DNA from: Acidimicrobiales bacterium
GTDB lineage: Bacteria; Actinomycetota; Acidimicrobiia; Acidimicrobiales; Palsa-688
NCBI GenBank assembly: GCA_019241495.1
Contig: JAFAWZ010000019.1
Coordinates: 1 to 27,197 of the forward strand
Reading direction: 5' to 3'
Length of the DNA stretch: 27,197 bases
The notes beneath the pieces are model-generated. The model made no database searches, had not been told where the DNA came from, and was given only the letters and a program-made list of their open reading frames with translations. Shown here piece by piece: positions 7,555 through 16,603 of the stretch. Position 1 is the first letter of the stretch. The number at the start of each line of letters is the position of its first letter. A program made the translations under genes and the position numbers.

Positions 7555-8274
7555 GTGTGCGGGCGATACACCTCTACCTCGACCCTCGAGGATCTGGCCC
7601 AGGTGTTCGAGGTCGACGATGTGCGGGCCGAGCCCATGGAGCCGCGCTACAACGTCGCCCCAACCGTTCCGGTCTATGCGGTGGCCATCACGAGGGCAGG
7701 GGACGAAGGTCCCCACCGGGCCCTCGGCACCTTCCGCTGGGGCCTGGTCCCTTCGTGGGCCAAGGATCCGTCGGTCGGCCACCGGATGATCAACGCCCGG
7801 GCCGAGGGCATCACGGAAAAGGCGGCCTACCGTTCGGCCATCGCCGAGCGCCGCTGCTTGATCCCGGCGGACGCCTTTTACGAGTGGCAGCGCCGCACCG
7901 ACGCCGCCGGAGGTCCCAAAGGGAGGCTGCCCTATGTGATCCGCCGCGGTGACGGCCAGCCCATGGCCCTCGCCGGCATCTGGGAGGTGTGGCGGGCCGA
8001 TCCCGAGGCCGAGCCTGTGCGTTCCTGTGCGATCGTGACCACCCGGGCCAACGAGCTGATGGCCCCCATCCACGACCGGATGCCTGTGATCCTCGAGCCG
8101 CAGAACTGGGCGGCCTGGCTCGACCGGGACACAGATCCCGCCGCCGTGCTCGCCATGCTGAAGCCGGCCCCCTCGGAGCTGCTCGAGGCCTATCCGGTCA
8201 GCAGCTTGGTCAACAAGGTGGATCACGACGGCCCGCGGCTCATCGAGCCACTGCCCGATCCACCTACAGGTTGA
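7555..8274 (+). CDS. SRAP/YedK-type abasic-site DNA-protein crosslinking protein
   Basis: This 239-residue protein belongs to the SOS-response-associated peptidase family (YedK in E. coli, HMCES in animals). These proteins trap abasic sites in single-stranded DNA through a stable thiazolidine link made by the N-terminal cysteine. The start is fixed by chemistry: GTG 7555 gives MCGRY, leaving Cys2 at the N-terminus once Met is removed. The frame is open far upstream only because it is opposite another gene. Conserved motifs are EPRYNVAPT (N33), WGLVPSWAKD, GHRMINARAE, RRCLIPADAFYEW (E110) and IHDRMPVIL (H173), all intact. It converges on the MDMPI gene with an 11-bp overlap. No LexA box was recognised in its upstream region. 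Confidence 0.93.
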   Translation: MCGRYTSTSTLEDLAQVFEVDDVRAEPMEPRYNVAPTVPVYAVAITRAGDEGPHRALGTFRWGLVPSWAKDPSVGHRMINARAEGITEKAAYRSAIAERRCLIPADAFYEWQRRTDAAGGPKGRLPYVIRRGDGQPMALAGIWEVWRADPEAEPVRSCAIVTTRANELMAPIHDRMPVILEPQNWAAWLDRDTDPAAVLAMLKPAPSELLEAYPVSSLVNKVDHDGPRLIEPLPDPPTG

Positions 8275-9016
8275 CCTGCCTCCAGGCGTCGACGAGCGAA
8301 GTGTCGCCCAGCACCTCGATCCCCGCCGTTTGGGGGTCCATCCGGTTCCACAGCCAAAGGTAGAGCCCGGCCGCCGGCCCACGCGCCGCGGTGTCGCCCT
8401 TGGCGTGTTCCCGCCGCACCTCGACACCCCCGCTTGCGAACTCGAGCATCCATTCCCCGGGCGTGCCTGCGTCTCTGGGTGAATCGGTGCAGTGGATGTG
8501 GAAGCTCCCTGAGAGGGAGCTGACCGGGTTGCGCGCCAGCCGTCCTGGCACCATCTCTGTCAAGAGCTCGTCTATGCCGTCTGCGGCCAGCTGCGCGCTG
8601 ATGCTCGGTGCCATGCCCGCCGCGGACTGGAGATCGTAGAGGTGGATCGCCGTCTCCATGGCCTGGCGGCGCAGCCACCACGCCACCGTCTGGGGAGAGG
8701 AGGGTAAGAAGACCCAGGCGGGTGCCCCGGGGTCCTGGGCGCGCAGGGCGGCGAGGACAGCCTGGCGCTGGCTCACGAACCAGCCGATCAGCTCGTCGTG
8801 CCCATCCGGCGGGGTGGCTCGCTCCCGTTCGGGACGCGCTCCCCCGGACCCGACCGCTCCGGCCGCCCAGCTGTACACCGCCCCGAGGTGACCGGCCAGG
8901 CGGGCGACGTCCCACCCGGGGCATCCCGGCACGGCCCGGTCGAGGTGAGCCGGGGCGAGCTCGGCAAAGGTCGCGCTGTCTGCCTCCAGCGAGGCCAGGT
9001 GAGAGGCGGGGTCCAT
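8264..9016 (-). CDS. Maleylpyruvate-isomerase/mycothiol-dependent DinB-family protein
   Basis: This 250-residue protein has the two-domain layout of the actinobacterial MDMPI family. The N-terminal four-helix DinB-like domain contains CPGWDVARLAGHLGAVYSWA (H43) and WLRRQAMETAIHLYD (E121, H125), the three ligands of the family's divalent metal. A C-terminal alpha/beta domain (about 150-250) ends near AAGLYLWLWNRM. Members are mycothiol-dependent transferases or isomerases in actinobacteria; the substrate here is unknown. ATG 9016 was chosen over a much longer open frame that is merely antisense-type extension through dxs. The gene begins 26 nt after the dxs stop and is probably cotranscribed with it. 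Confidence 0.82.
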   Translation of the reverse strand: MDPASHLASLEADSATFAELAPAHLDRAVPGCPGWDVARLAGHLGAVYSWAAGAVGSGGARPERERATPPDGHDELIGWFVSQRQAVLAALRAQDPGAPAWVFLPSSPQTVAWWLRRQAMETAIHLYDLQSAAGMAPSISAQLAADGIDELLTEMVPGRLARNPVSSLSGSFHIHCTDSPRDAGTPGEWMLEFASGGVEVRREHAKGDTAARGPAAGLYLWLWNRMDPQTAGIEVLGDTSLVDAWRQVNL

Positions 9017-9042
9017 TGGCTCGGCAGCTCGGCGGTTCGGCT

Positions 9043-10941
9043 CTAGGGCGCTTCGGCGAAGTCGGGCCGGCGGCGAATGGCCTTGGCCACCGCTGCCGCG
9101 ATACCCGGGCCGTCCAATCCGAGCTGGGCCAGGATCTGGTCTTGCGCGCCGTGTGGGATGTACGCCGTCGGTATGCCGAGCACCAGGACAGGCGGGCAGC
9201 TGCGGGTCTCGTGCAGGTCCGCCACCGCGTCGGCCATGAACGCCCCGGCGCCCCCGGAGCGGACCCCGTCCTCGACGGTGACGACCAGCTCGTGGCGGCC
9301 CGCGTCGACGACCATACGGGGATCGATGGGGCGTACCACCCGAACGTCCCAGAGCGTGGCGTCCACCCCGTCGCCGGCCAGCAGGTCGCACGCCTCTTCG
9401 GCTGCCTCGAGCATCTTGCCCACCGCCAGGATGCACACAGAGAGGGAGATCCCGGACCGCACCTTGCGGGCATTGAGGCCGGAGCCGACCTGGTTGGTCG
9501 GGACCTGGCGGGCCGCGCCGCGCGCGAAGCGGATGGCGGACGGCCCGCTCAGCTCCAGCGCGGTCTCGAGCATGACCGGAACCTCTTGGGCCGATGACGG
9601 GGCGAAGACGGCCATGCCCGGGATGCGCAGGCTGAGCGCCATGTCCAGCACGCCGTGGTGGCTCGGCCCGTCCGGCCCGGTGATGCCCGCACCTCCCAGA
9701 GCGAAGATCACCGGCTGGCCGTGCAGCCCGACGTCCAGGTTGGCCTGGTCGAACGCCCGCGAGAAGAACGTCGAGTACACCGCCACGACGGGGCGCAGGC
9801 CCCCCATGGCCATGCCGGTGGCCGAGGTGACGGCGGTCTGCTCGGCGATGCCGACGTCGAAGAAGCGGTCGGGCCAGCGGGCCGCGAACGGGAGCAACCC
9901 GGTCGAGCCGGGCATGGCCGCGGTGATGGCTACCAAGTTGGGATGCCGTTCCCCTGACGCCAGCACGGCGTCGCTGAAAGCCTGGGTGTATCCCTTGAGG
10001 ACGCGTTGCTCGTCGCCCGGTCCCACGGCGGGGTCGAATACGACTGCGTCGTGCAGGCACTTCTCGTCGTCTTCTTCGGCGGGAGCGTAGCCGCGGCCCT
10101 TGTGGGTCAAGACGTGGACCACGATCGGCCCGTCGAACTCCGCCGCTTGGGCCAGTGCCACCTCCATGCCCGCCACGTCGTGGCCGTCGATCGGGCCTAC
10201 GTAGCGGACGCCCAGCGCCTCGAAGAAAACCGGGGGCTCGATCACCTCGCGCACGGCCGAGTACAGGCCGTGCAGGCTGCTGTAGGCGACGTTCCCGACC
10301 CCGGGGATCTCCCGAAGGCGGTCCTCGATGCGGGTCCGGACGGAGTTGAGCCCCGGGTGGAGCCGGATCTTGGTGAGGCTCTCGGACAGCCGGGAGATGG
10401 TGGGTGCGTAGGACCGCCCGTTGTCGTTGAGCACGACGACGACCCGGCTGTCGCTGTGGCCCAGGTTGTTGAGGCCCTCGAATGCCATGCCCCCGGTCAT
10501 GGACCCGTCGCCGATGACCGCCACGATGCGCCGCTCCGGGCTGCCGCTGCGGGCGACCGCGGCGGCCACCCCGTGGGCGTAGCTCAGGATCGTGGATGCG
10601 TGGCTGTTCTCCACCCAGTCGTGCACCGATTCGGCACGCGACGGGTAGCCGGACAGCCCGCCACCTTGGCGCAGCGTGGAGAACATCTCGCGCCGCCCGG
10701 TGAGCAGCTTGTGCACGTAGGCCTGGTGGCCGGTGTCCCACAGGATTATGTCTCGGGGGGATTGGAACACCCGGTGCACGGCGATGGTCAGCTCAACCGC
10801 GCCCAGGTTCGAGCCCAGGTGGCCGCTATTGGTCGCGACCGCGTTGACGATGCACTCCCGCAGCTCGGCGGCCAGGGTCAGCAGCTCGTCGTGGCTCAGC
10901 CGGGCCAGATCGGTCGGCGAGTTGATCGACTCCAACAGCAT
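9043..10941 (-). CDS. dxs: 1-deoxy-D-xylulose-5-phosphate synthase
   Basis: This 632-residue thiamine-diphosphate enzyme condenses pyruvate and glyceraldehyde-3-phosphate, the first step of the MEP isoprenoid route. Diagnostic stretches are NSGHLGSNLGAVELT (H41), LWDTGHQAYVHKLLTGR, the ThDP/Mg site GDGSMTGGMAFEGLNN (144-159) with LNDNGRSYAPT, YVGPIDGHD (248-255), GIAEQTAV with catalytic E367, and GPDGPSHHGVLDMALS. Length and order are typical. ATG 10939-10941 overlaps the TGA of the upstream PAP2 gene by one base (TGATG), a coupled arrangement. The polyprenyl products feed cell-envelope lipid carriers, which fits the neighbouring PAP2 and L,D-transpeptidase genes. Confidence 0.97.
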   Translation of the reverse strand: MLLESINSPTDLARLSHDELLTLAAELRECIVNAVATNSGHLGSNLGAVELTIAVHRVFQSPRDIILWDTGHQAYVHKLLTGRREMFSTLRQGGGLSGYPSRAESVHDWVENSHASTILSYAHGVAAAVARSGSPERRIVAVIGDGSMTGGMAFEGLNNLGHSDSRVVVVLNDNGRSYAPTISRLSESLTKIRLHPGLNSVRTRIEDRLREIPGVGNVAYSSLHGLYSAVREVIEPPVFFEALGVRYVGPIDGHDVAGMEVALAQAAEFDGPIVVHVLTHKGRGYAPAEEDDEKCLHDAVVFDPAVGPGDEQRVLKGYTQAFSDAVLASGERHPNLVAITAAMPGSTGLLPFAARWPDRFFDVGIAEQTAVTSATGMAMGGLRPVVAVYSTFFSRAFDQANLDVGLHGQPVIFALGGAGITGPDGPSHHGVLDMALSLRIPGMAVFAPSSAQEVPVMLETALELSGPSAIRFARGAARQVPTNQVGSGLNARKVRSGISLSVCILAVGKMLEAAEEACDLLAGDGVDATLWDVRVVRPIDPRMVVDAGRHELVVTVEDGVRSGGAGAFMADAVADLHETRSCPPVLVLGIPTAYIPHGAQDQILAQLGLDGPGIAAAVAKAIRRRPDFAEAP

Positions 10942-11774
10942 CAGCCGAGGGTAGCGCCACTCGCGTCGGTGCTCGTGGCGTTAGCGCCCATCCGTGCTCG
11001 CGACCGGCTGAGCCGGTCCATCCGGCCGGCTACCAGGAATGCCGCGGCCAGCAGGACGAGACCGGCGATCACGTCGCCGAAGTAGTGGTTTCCGGTCACG
11101 ACGATGGTGAAGATGGTGGCCGCCGGGTAGAGGAACGGCAGGATCTTCGTCCACCACCGCCGGGCCAGGCTGGACACCGCGGCCGCCGACCACACGGCCC
11201 AAGCCGTGTGCAGGCTCGGCATGGCCGCATACTGGTTGGAGACGTCGTTGGCCGGCCCCTGGGAAAAGTTCCAGAAGCCGCCAACCACCTTCAGCGTGTC
11301 GACGAAGTGATAGCCCGGAGGGAGCAGCCGGGGCGGCATGAGCGGGAAGAAGAAGAACCCGATGAGGGCCAAGCCGGTGGTGATGGCAAGGGTGTTCCGC
11401 CACAGCCGGTAGCGACTCGGGAACCAGAAGAAGAGGAGGACGAGAACTCCGATGGCGGCTATGAAGTGGATGCTGTCGTAGAAGTCGTCGCACAGCTCGA
11501 TCAGCCACCGGTCGGGTAGGAAGAAGTGTTGGACGTCGGCCTCGTGGAAGATGCCGAGCCACCGTTCGGAGTGGATGAGCCGTTTGGCGTTCGTGAACGC
11601 TTGGAGGGCCGATACCGGTCTGGTGCCGCGGATGTCCCGCACCAGGGTGTAGAGCCCGTAGAAGGCGGCGATTATGAGGACCTCGCGCCACCAGCGCGAT
11701 CGCTTGATGGCTGGGGGCTTGGGCTTCTCTCGTTGGTTCTCGTGTTCCGGCTCGGTCGCCTGATCGGTGCGCAA
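10941..11774 (-). CDS. PAP2-superfamily membrane phosphatase
   Basis: This is a 277-residue membrane protein with a basic, charged N-terminus and about six helices (near 32-46, 100-118, 128-145, 188-204, 210-226 and 232-250). The acid-phosphatase motifs are NQYAAMPSLHTAWAVW (H189) and TGNHYFGDVIAG (H230, D234), with LMPPRLLPPG in an earlier loop, close to the inositolphosphotransferase/AUR1-like branch of PAP2 enzymes. A lipid phosphate or phospholipid head-group reaction is likely. Undecaprenyl-pyrophosphate recycling would suit its place upstream of dxs, but that is inference. The start is TTG 11774, the only candidate before the first helix. A TACGCT box 7 nt before it supports a leaderless transcript. 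Confidence 0.82.
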   Translation of the reverse strand: MRTDQATEPEHENQREKPKPPAIKRSRWWREVLIIAAFYGLYTLVRDIRGTRPVSALQAFTNAKRLIHSERWLGIFHEADVQHFFLPDRWLIELCDDFYDSIHFIAAIGVLVLLFFWFPSRYRLWRNTLAITTGLALIGFFFFPLMPPRLLPPGYHFVDTLKVVGGFWNFSQGPANDVSNQYAAMPSLHTAWAVWSAAAVSSLARRWWTKILPFLYPAATIFTIVVTGNHYFGDVIAGLVLLAAAFLVAGRMDRLSRSRARMGANATSTDASGATLG

Positions 11775-11781
11775 CCTGTCG

Positions 11782-11787
11782 AGCGTA
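11782..11787 (-). promoter_or_regulatory. Possible -10 box of the PAP2-dxs unit, leaderless arrangement
   Basis: TACGCT on the minus strand, 7 nt before TTG 11774, in the 44-bp gap after the L,D-transpeptidase gene. It would give the PAP2-dxs part of the operon its own promoter. Confidence 0.35.
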
Positions 11788-11818
11788 CCGAGGCCCTATC
11801 CCGTTGGTTCGGTTCTTG

Positions 11819-12601
11819 TCACGCGATCGAGACCGGAGTGCCGAGGGGGAGCAGCCCGGCCAGCTGGGTGACCACGTCGTTGGGCAGCCGCACGCAGCCG
11901 TTTGACGCGGCCTGGCCGATCGATCCCGGCTTGTCCTGGCCGTGGATGCCGATCTGGGCGTCGCCCCCGTTGAACGCCGAGTAGGCGGTGGAGAACTCGG
12001 CGAGACCGAAGATGTACGGCCCGTAGGCGCCGCCCGGGTCGTCGGGGCGGACCAGCTCCCAGATGTACGTGTCGCCGGGCGGGGTCGGCGTGTGCTGCGC
12101 TCCTATCCCCACCGGCGTCGTCAGCACCACCCGCCCTGCGTCGGTCACGGTGAGAGTGCGGGCCGCCAGGCTGACCGCGACCCGGTAGAAGGTCTCGGAT
12201 ATGGCCACCCCCCGGGCCGGTATCCACCCTGTTGTGCCGTTGGGCCTGACCGGAAGCTCCACGTGCAGCCACCCCGAGCCGTCCGGGGAATCGATCAATG
12301 CCAGGACTTGGGGGGCTCCGAAAGGATTGGTGGCGGCCAGGGTCCCTGTCGAGGTCCCGCCGGGCGCGGCCCCGTAAGGTGTCGGCTCGCTCAGGGTGGC
12401 GATGTAGGCCGGCGCCGGGCCGTTCTGCCTTGGGGCCGTTACGGCGGCCGGTACGGCGACCGGCAGGGCCTGACCAGCGTCGCCGTCGCCAGGCTTCCCC
12501 TGGTGATCGTGGAGCGCGATCCCCGCGCCGACCAGCCCTGCCGCGGCAGCCCCGGCCACCGCCAACGCGGCCCACAGGCGCCAGGGCCCGGGAACGGGCA
12601 C
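11819..12601 (-). CDS. L,D-transpeptidase (YkuD domain), membrane-anchored
   Basis: This is a 260-residue envelope enzyme. From GTG 12601 it begins with a short proline-rich cytosolic stretch, one transmembrane helix (about residues 7-28) and an extracytoplasmic linker. An SH3-like segment (GSGWLHVELPVRPNGTTGWIP) precedes the YkuD domain, which starts near VAVSLAARTLTVTDAGRVV. The active-site motif is IGIHGQ...ASNGCVRLPN, with H220 and C236 in this numbering. It makes 3-3 crosslinks in peptidoglycan or attaches proteins to it. The longer in-frame extension to 12682 would overlap the thioesterase gene by 76 bp and is disfavoured. GTG 12601 begins five bases after that gene's stop. Confidence 0.87.
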   Translation of the reverse strand: MPVPGPWRLWAALAVAGAAAAGLVGAGIALHDHQGKPGDGDAGQALPVAVPAAVTAPRQNGPAPAYIATLSEPTPYGAAPGGTSTGTLAATNPFGAPQVLALIDSPDGSGWLHVELPVRPNGTTGWIPARGVAISETFYRVAVSLAARTLTVTDAGRVVLTTPVGIGAQHTPTPPGDTYIWELVRPDDPGGAYGPYIFGLAEFSTAYSAFNGGDAQIGIHGQDKPGSIGQAASNGCVRLPNDVVTQLAGLLPLGTPVSIA

Positions 12602-12606
12602 GGGAT

Positions 12607-12984
12607 CTAGCGGGCTTTCTCCATGAACGCCCCGGTCGTCACCACCACACGCGTGACCCGGCCGGCCGCCACCAGCCCGCAACGATCGGTGACGGTGACG
12701 TTGAAGATCACGCGCTTTCCCTCGACCCGTTCCAGAGAGGCGGTGGCGAGCACGACGCTGCCGACCAGCACGGGGACGAGGTGGGTGACTTCGACCCGGA
12801 ACCCGACCGAGGTCTGCCCATCAACCAGGTGAGCGCGTAGCGCCTCGGTCGAGGCCTGCTCGCACAGGGCGATCAGGCGCGGCGTGGCCAGCACGGGCAC
12901 GTCACCGCTGCCGACGGCGGCGGCGGTGTCCTGCTCGGTTACCTCCAGTTTGACCTGGTTGCACAGGCCGAGCGGCAGGGCCAC
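12607..12984 (-). CDS. FlK-like hotdog thioesterase
   Basis: This is a 125-residue single hotdog-fold protein from GTG 12984. The catalytic trio of fluoroacetyl-CoA thioesterase FlK (Thr42, Glu50, His76) is matched with exact spacing: T34 in LATPRLIALCEQAS, E42 in the same motif and H68 in VEVTHLVPV. The C-terminal strands (GKRVIFNVTVTD and GRVTRVVVTTGAFMEKAR) also fit. It probably hydrolyses small acyl-CoAs; fluoroacetyl-CoA itself is only one known substrate of the family. It is the first gene of the minus-strand run and diverges from tldD across 76 bp. A TACCGT box 8 nt before the start suggests a near-leaderless transcript. Confidence 0.82.
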   Translation of the reverse strand: MALPLGLCNQVKLEVTEQDTAAAVGSGDVPVLATPRLIALCEQASTEALRAHLVDGQTSVGFRVEVTHLVPVLVGSVVLATASLERVEGKRVIFNVTVTDRCGLVAAGRVTRVVVTTGAFMEKAR

Positions 12985-12992
12985 GGCTAACC

Positions 12993-12998
12993 ACGGTA
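12993..12998 (-). promoter_or_regulatory. Possible -10 box of the thioesterase-led operon
   Basis: TACCGT on the minus strand, 8 nt before GTG 12984, in the 76-bp divergent region shared with tldD. Confidence 0.35.
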
Positions 12999-13060
12999 CG
13001 CGGGTACCCTCGCTTTGTTCCAATACGGATCCAGCTCGGGGACCTTGGGAGAAGGAAAAA

Positions 13061-14457
<1,397 letters not shown>

Positions 14458-14461
<4 letters not shown>

Positions 14462-14703
14462 GCGACCTTACCTCCCCGCGGGACAGCGTCTTTGTGACGC
14501 GTTATCCGCACTATTTGCGGTTAACGCGTCACAAAGATCCGCTGATGTCACAAAGTGGCAGGGGGTGGCCCGGTGAGCGACCTTTGGGAGCGGGCCAGTG
14601 TGATGGGGCGGGCCACACCTCACAGGGGGGTGGCCCGGTGAGCGACCTTGGGAGCGAATCAATGTGGCAGGCCGGGTCAGGCCCGCAGGGGGTGGCCCGG
14701 TGA
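14458..14703 (+). CDS. 81-codon open frame bridging tldD and pmbA (doubtful small gene)
   Basis: A frame opens at GTG 14458, overlapping the tldD stop (GTGA), and stays open through the whole repeat-expanded junction. It ends at TGA 14701-14703, overlapping the pmbA GTG 14700 by another GTGA. The predicted 81-residue product begins MSDLTSPRDSVFVTRY, is rich in Gly, Ser and Arg, contains two MSDL/VSDL repeats and resembles no family I know. Its N-terminal MSD copies the start of PmbA and its C-terminal VAR copies the end of TldD. It may serve only to carry ribosomes from tldD to pmbA, or may not be translated at all. Confidence 0.3.
14490..14536. repeat. 21-5-21 hairpin between tldD and pmbA
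   Basis: The arms 14490-14510 and 14516-14536 pair at 20 of 21 positions around CTATT. The outer arm motif GTCACAAAG is repeated once more, directly, at 14547-14555. There is no following T-run, and pmbA lies downstream, so it is a poor terminator candidate. It may be a REP-like insertion or an RNA-processing/attenuation structure that changes the TldD:TldE ratio. Confidence 0.88.
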
Positions 14704-16046
14704 GCGACGATCTTCTTGCCCTGGCCACGAGGGTCGCGGGATGGGGTCGCGACGGCGAGCAGGTCGAGGCGTTCGTGGCCCGGGGTCGCGATACCGAGAT
14801 CAGGGTCTACGAAGGCGGCGTCGAGTCGCTGTCGTCGGCCGAGTCCGCGGGGGTGGGTATCAGGGTCCTTACCGGACACCGCCAGGGTTTTGCTTACGCC
14901 GGATCTCTCGACCTTGATGTCTTGGGAGAGACGCTCGAGGAGGCCAGGGACAACGCCGGCTTCGCCACCGAGGACGAGTACCTGGGCCTGGCCGAGCGCG
15001 ACGGGGTCGAGCCGGCTGCCCTCGACCTGTGGCGGCCTGAGCTGATCGAGCTCCCGACCGAGGAGAAAGTGGCCCGGGCGCTCGAGCTGGAGCGTGCCGT
15101 ACGGGCCGGTGATCGTCGTATCCGCCAGGTGGAGTCCGCCGAATGGGGCGACGCCACCTCGGAGAGCGCGGTGGTGACCAACACGGGAATCCAGGCCTAC
15201 TCTCGCCGGACCGCCTGCTACGTCTCGGCCTACGCCATCGCCGGCGACACGGACGACACGCAAACGGGAGCGGGGTACTCTGTCGGGCGGCGCCCCGCCG
15301 ATCTCGACGTGCAGCAAGCCGCCGACGACGCCATCCTGCGGGCCACCCGCCTCCTGGGAGCGGTGAAGCCCAAGTCAGCCCATCTGACCGTGGTGTTCGA
15401 GCCCCGCATCACGGCGACGTTGCTCGCCGTCCTGGCGGGCACGCTCGACGGGGAGTCCGTGCTGAAAGGCCGTTCGCTCTTCGCCGAGCGTGTCGGCGAG
15501 GACGTGTCGGTCCCGTCCTTCACCTTGGTCGATGACCCAACCGACCCCGATGCCTACACCGCGACGAATTACGACGCTGAGGGCCTGGCTACCCGACGCA
15601 ACGTCCTCGTGAACCGGGGGGTGCTGCAGGGATTTCTGTACAACACCTACTCGGGCCGAAGGGCCGGCACGGCCTCAACCGGGTCAGCCGTGCGGGCCGG
15701 CTACAAGGGCGCTCCGGGTACCGGTGCCCGAGCCGTCTCGCTCGTCCCGGGCGACCGGTCGCCCGAGGAGATCTTGAAGTTCGTCGCCGACGGGTTGCTC
15801 GTGCAGTCCGTATCGGGCATCCACTCAGGGGTGAACCCGGTAAGTGGCGACTTCTCGGTCGGCGCGGAGGGGGTGTTGATCAAGGATGGGGCGCTGGCCG
15901 GACCGGTCCGCGAGTTCACCATTGCCTCGACCATCCAGCGCATGCTGGCCGGTGTGGTCGCCATCGGCAACGACTTGGAGTGCTTGCCATCGTCTGCCTC
16001 CGGGCTGACCCTCGCCATCTCGGACGTCTCCATGAGCGGCCAGTAG
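14700..16046 (+). CDS. pmbA: PmbA/TldE-family protein
   Basis: This 448-residue partner of TldD shares the overall fold (VEAFVARGRDTEIRVYEGGVESLSSAES.GVGIRVLTG near the N-terminus; GLATRRNVLVNRGVLQGFLYN, TGSAVRAGYKGAPGTGARAVSLVPG and SGVNPVSGDFSVGAEG later). It lacks the HExxxH zinc motif, as expected of the non-catalytic TldE subunit. GTG 14700 is chosen because MSDDLLALA is the natural N-terminus and because it overlaps the bridging frame by GTGA; the open frame begins slightly earlier at 14664. In most genomes tldD and pmbA abut; here 242 bp of junction repeats intervene. The Nudix gene follows 14 nt after the stop. Confidence 0.92.
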   Translation: MSDDLLALATRVAGWGRDGEQVEAFVARGRDTEIRVYEGGVESLSSAESAGVGIRVLTGHRQGFAYAGSLDLDVLGETLEEARDNAGFATEDEYLGLAERDGVEPAALDLWRPELIELPTEEKVARALELERAVRAGDRRIRQVESAEWGDATSESAVVTNTGIQAYSRRTACYVSAYAIAGDTDDTQTGAGYSVGRRPADLDVQQAADDAILRATRLLGAVKPKSAHLTVVFEPRITATLLAVLAGTLDGESVLKGRSLFAERVGEDVSVPSFTLVDDPTDPDAYTATNYDAEGLATRRNVLVNRGVLQGFLYNTYSGRRAGTASTGSAVRAGYKGAPGTGARAVSLVPGDRSPEEILKFVADGLLVQSVSGIHSGVNPVSGDFSVGAEGVLIKDGALAGPVREFTIASTIQRMLAGVVAIGNDLECLPSSASGLTLAISDVSMSGQ

Positions 16047-16060
16047 AGGGCGCCCAGATC

Positions 16061-16585
16061 GTGTGGAGCCTACGGCGGGAGGCGGCCCGGGCGGTCCTGC
16101 TCGACGAGGCCGACCGGGTGCTTCTCCTGGAGGCGAGCGATCCTGCCGACCCCGGGAAGGGAACTTGGTGGGAGCTGCCAGGTGGAGGAATGGAGCCGGG
16201 CGAACCGAGCGGGGAGGCCGCTGCCCGGGAGCTGTTCGAGGAGACCGGCATCGCCGGGGTCGACATGGGTGGTTGCGTGTGGCAGCACCGGGCCCGCTTC
16301 ACCTTCGCCGGTTTCCGGTTCGATCAACAGGAGCACATCCACGTCGCCCGGATGGCCGGACGGCCCGACGAGTCGGAGTACCGGCCGGGCGGTCTCGAGG
16401 CCATCGAGGCGATGGCGTTCAAAGGTTGGCAGTGGTGGTCCCTGCCCGATCTGCGCCGGCTCGTCGCCGGCGGCGGTCGGGTGATCCCCCCGTGGCTGTG
16501 TGATCAGCTGCCGTCCTACCTCACCGGCGGCGGGCCCGGCGAGCCCATCGACATGGGGGAGTTGGGGGACGTCTTCCGGTCCTGA
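16061..16585 (+). CDS. Nudix hydrolase
   Basis: This is a 174-residue protein from GTG 16061, with AGAGGG about 10 nt upstream. The Nudix box is complete and canonical at residues 42-64: G, five residues, E, seven residues, then RELFEETGI. The fold opens with REAARAVLLDEADRVLLLEAS. It hydrolyses a nucleoside diphosphate linked to another moiety; the particular substrate cannot be told. An oxidised nucleotide would suit the adjacent msrA oxidative-repair gene, but this is only a context guess. It is cotranscribed with pmbA (14-nt gap). The 18-nt gap to msrA contains that gene's own promoter box. Confidence 0.9.
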   Translation: MWSLRREAARAVLLDEADRVLLLEASDPADPGKGTWWELPGGGMEPGEPSGEAAARELFEETGIAGVDMGGCVWQHRARFTFAGFRFDQQEHIHVARMAGRPDESEYRPGGLEAIEAMAFKGWQWWSLPDLRRLVAGGGRVIPPWLCDQLPSYLTGGGPGEPIDMGELGDVFRS

Positions 16586-16591
16586 GCGGCG

Positions 16592-16597
16592 TACCCT
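16592..16597 (+). promoter_or_regulatory. -10 box of msrA, leaderless arrangement
   Basis: TACCCT lies 6 nt before GTG 16604, with no Shine-Dalgarno between. It supports both the GTG start and an msrA transcript independent of the Nudix gene. Confidence 0.45.
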
Positions 16598-16603
16598 GAT
16601 TCT

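Noticed and set aside
7489..8427. Upstream extension of the minus-strand membrane protein (about 310 extra residues)
   Set aside because: The extension is antisense to the complete SRAP gene and its residues resemble no membrane-protein N-terminus; ATG 7488 is the natural start.
9017..10741. Very long N-terminal extension of the MDMPI protein
   Set aside because: It is an out-of-frame reading through dxs, rich in Arg, Gly and Pro; the family N-terminus begins at ATG 9016.
12884..13060. 59-codon N-terminal extension of TldD
   Set aside because: It overlaps the thioesterase gene on the other strand, and a good ribosome site precedes TTG 13061.
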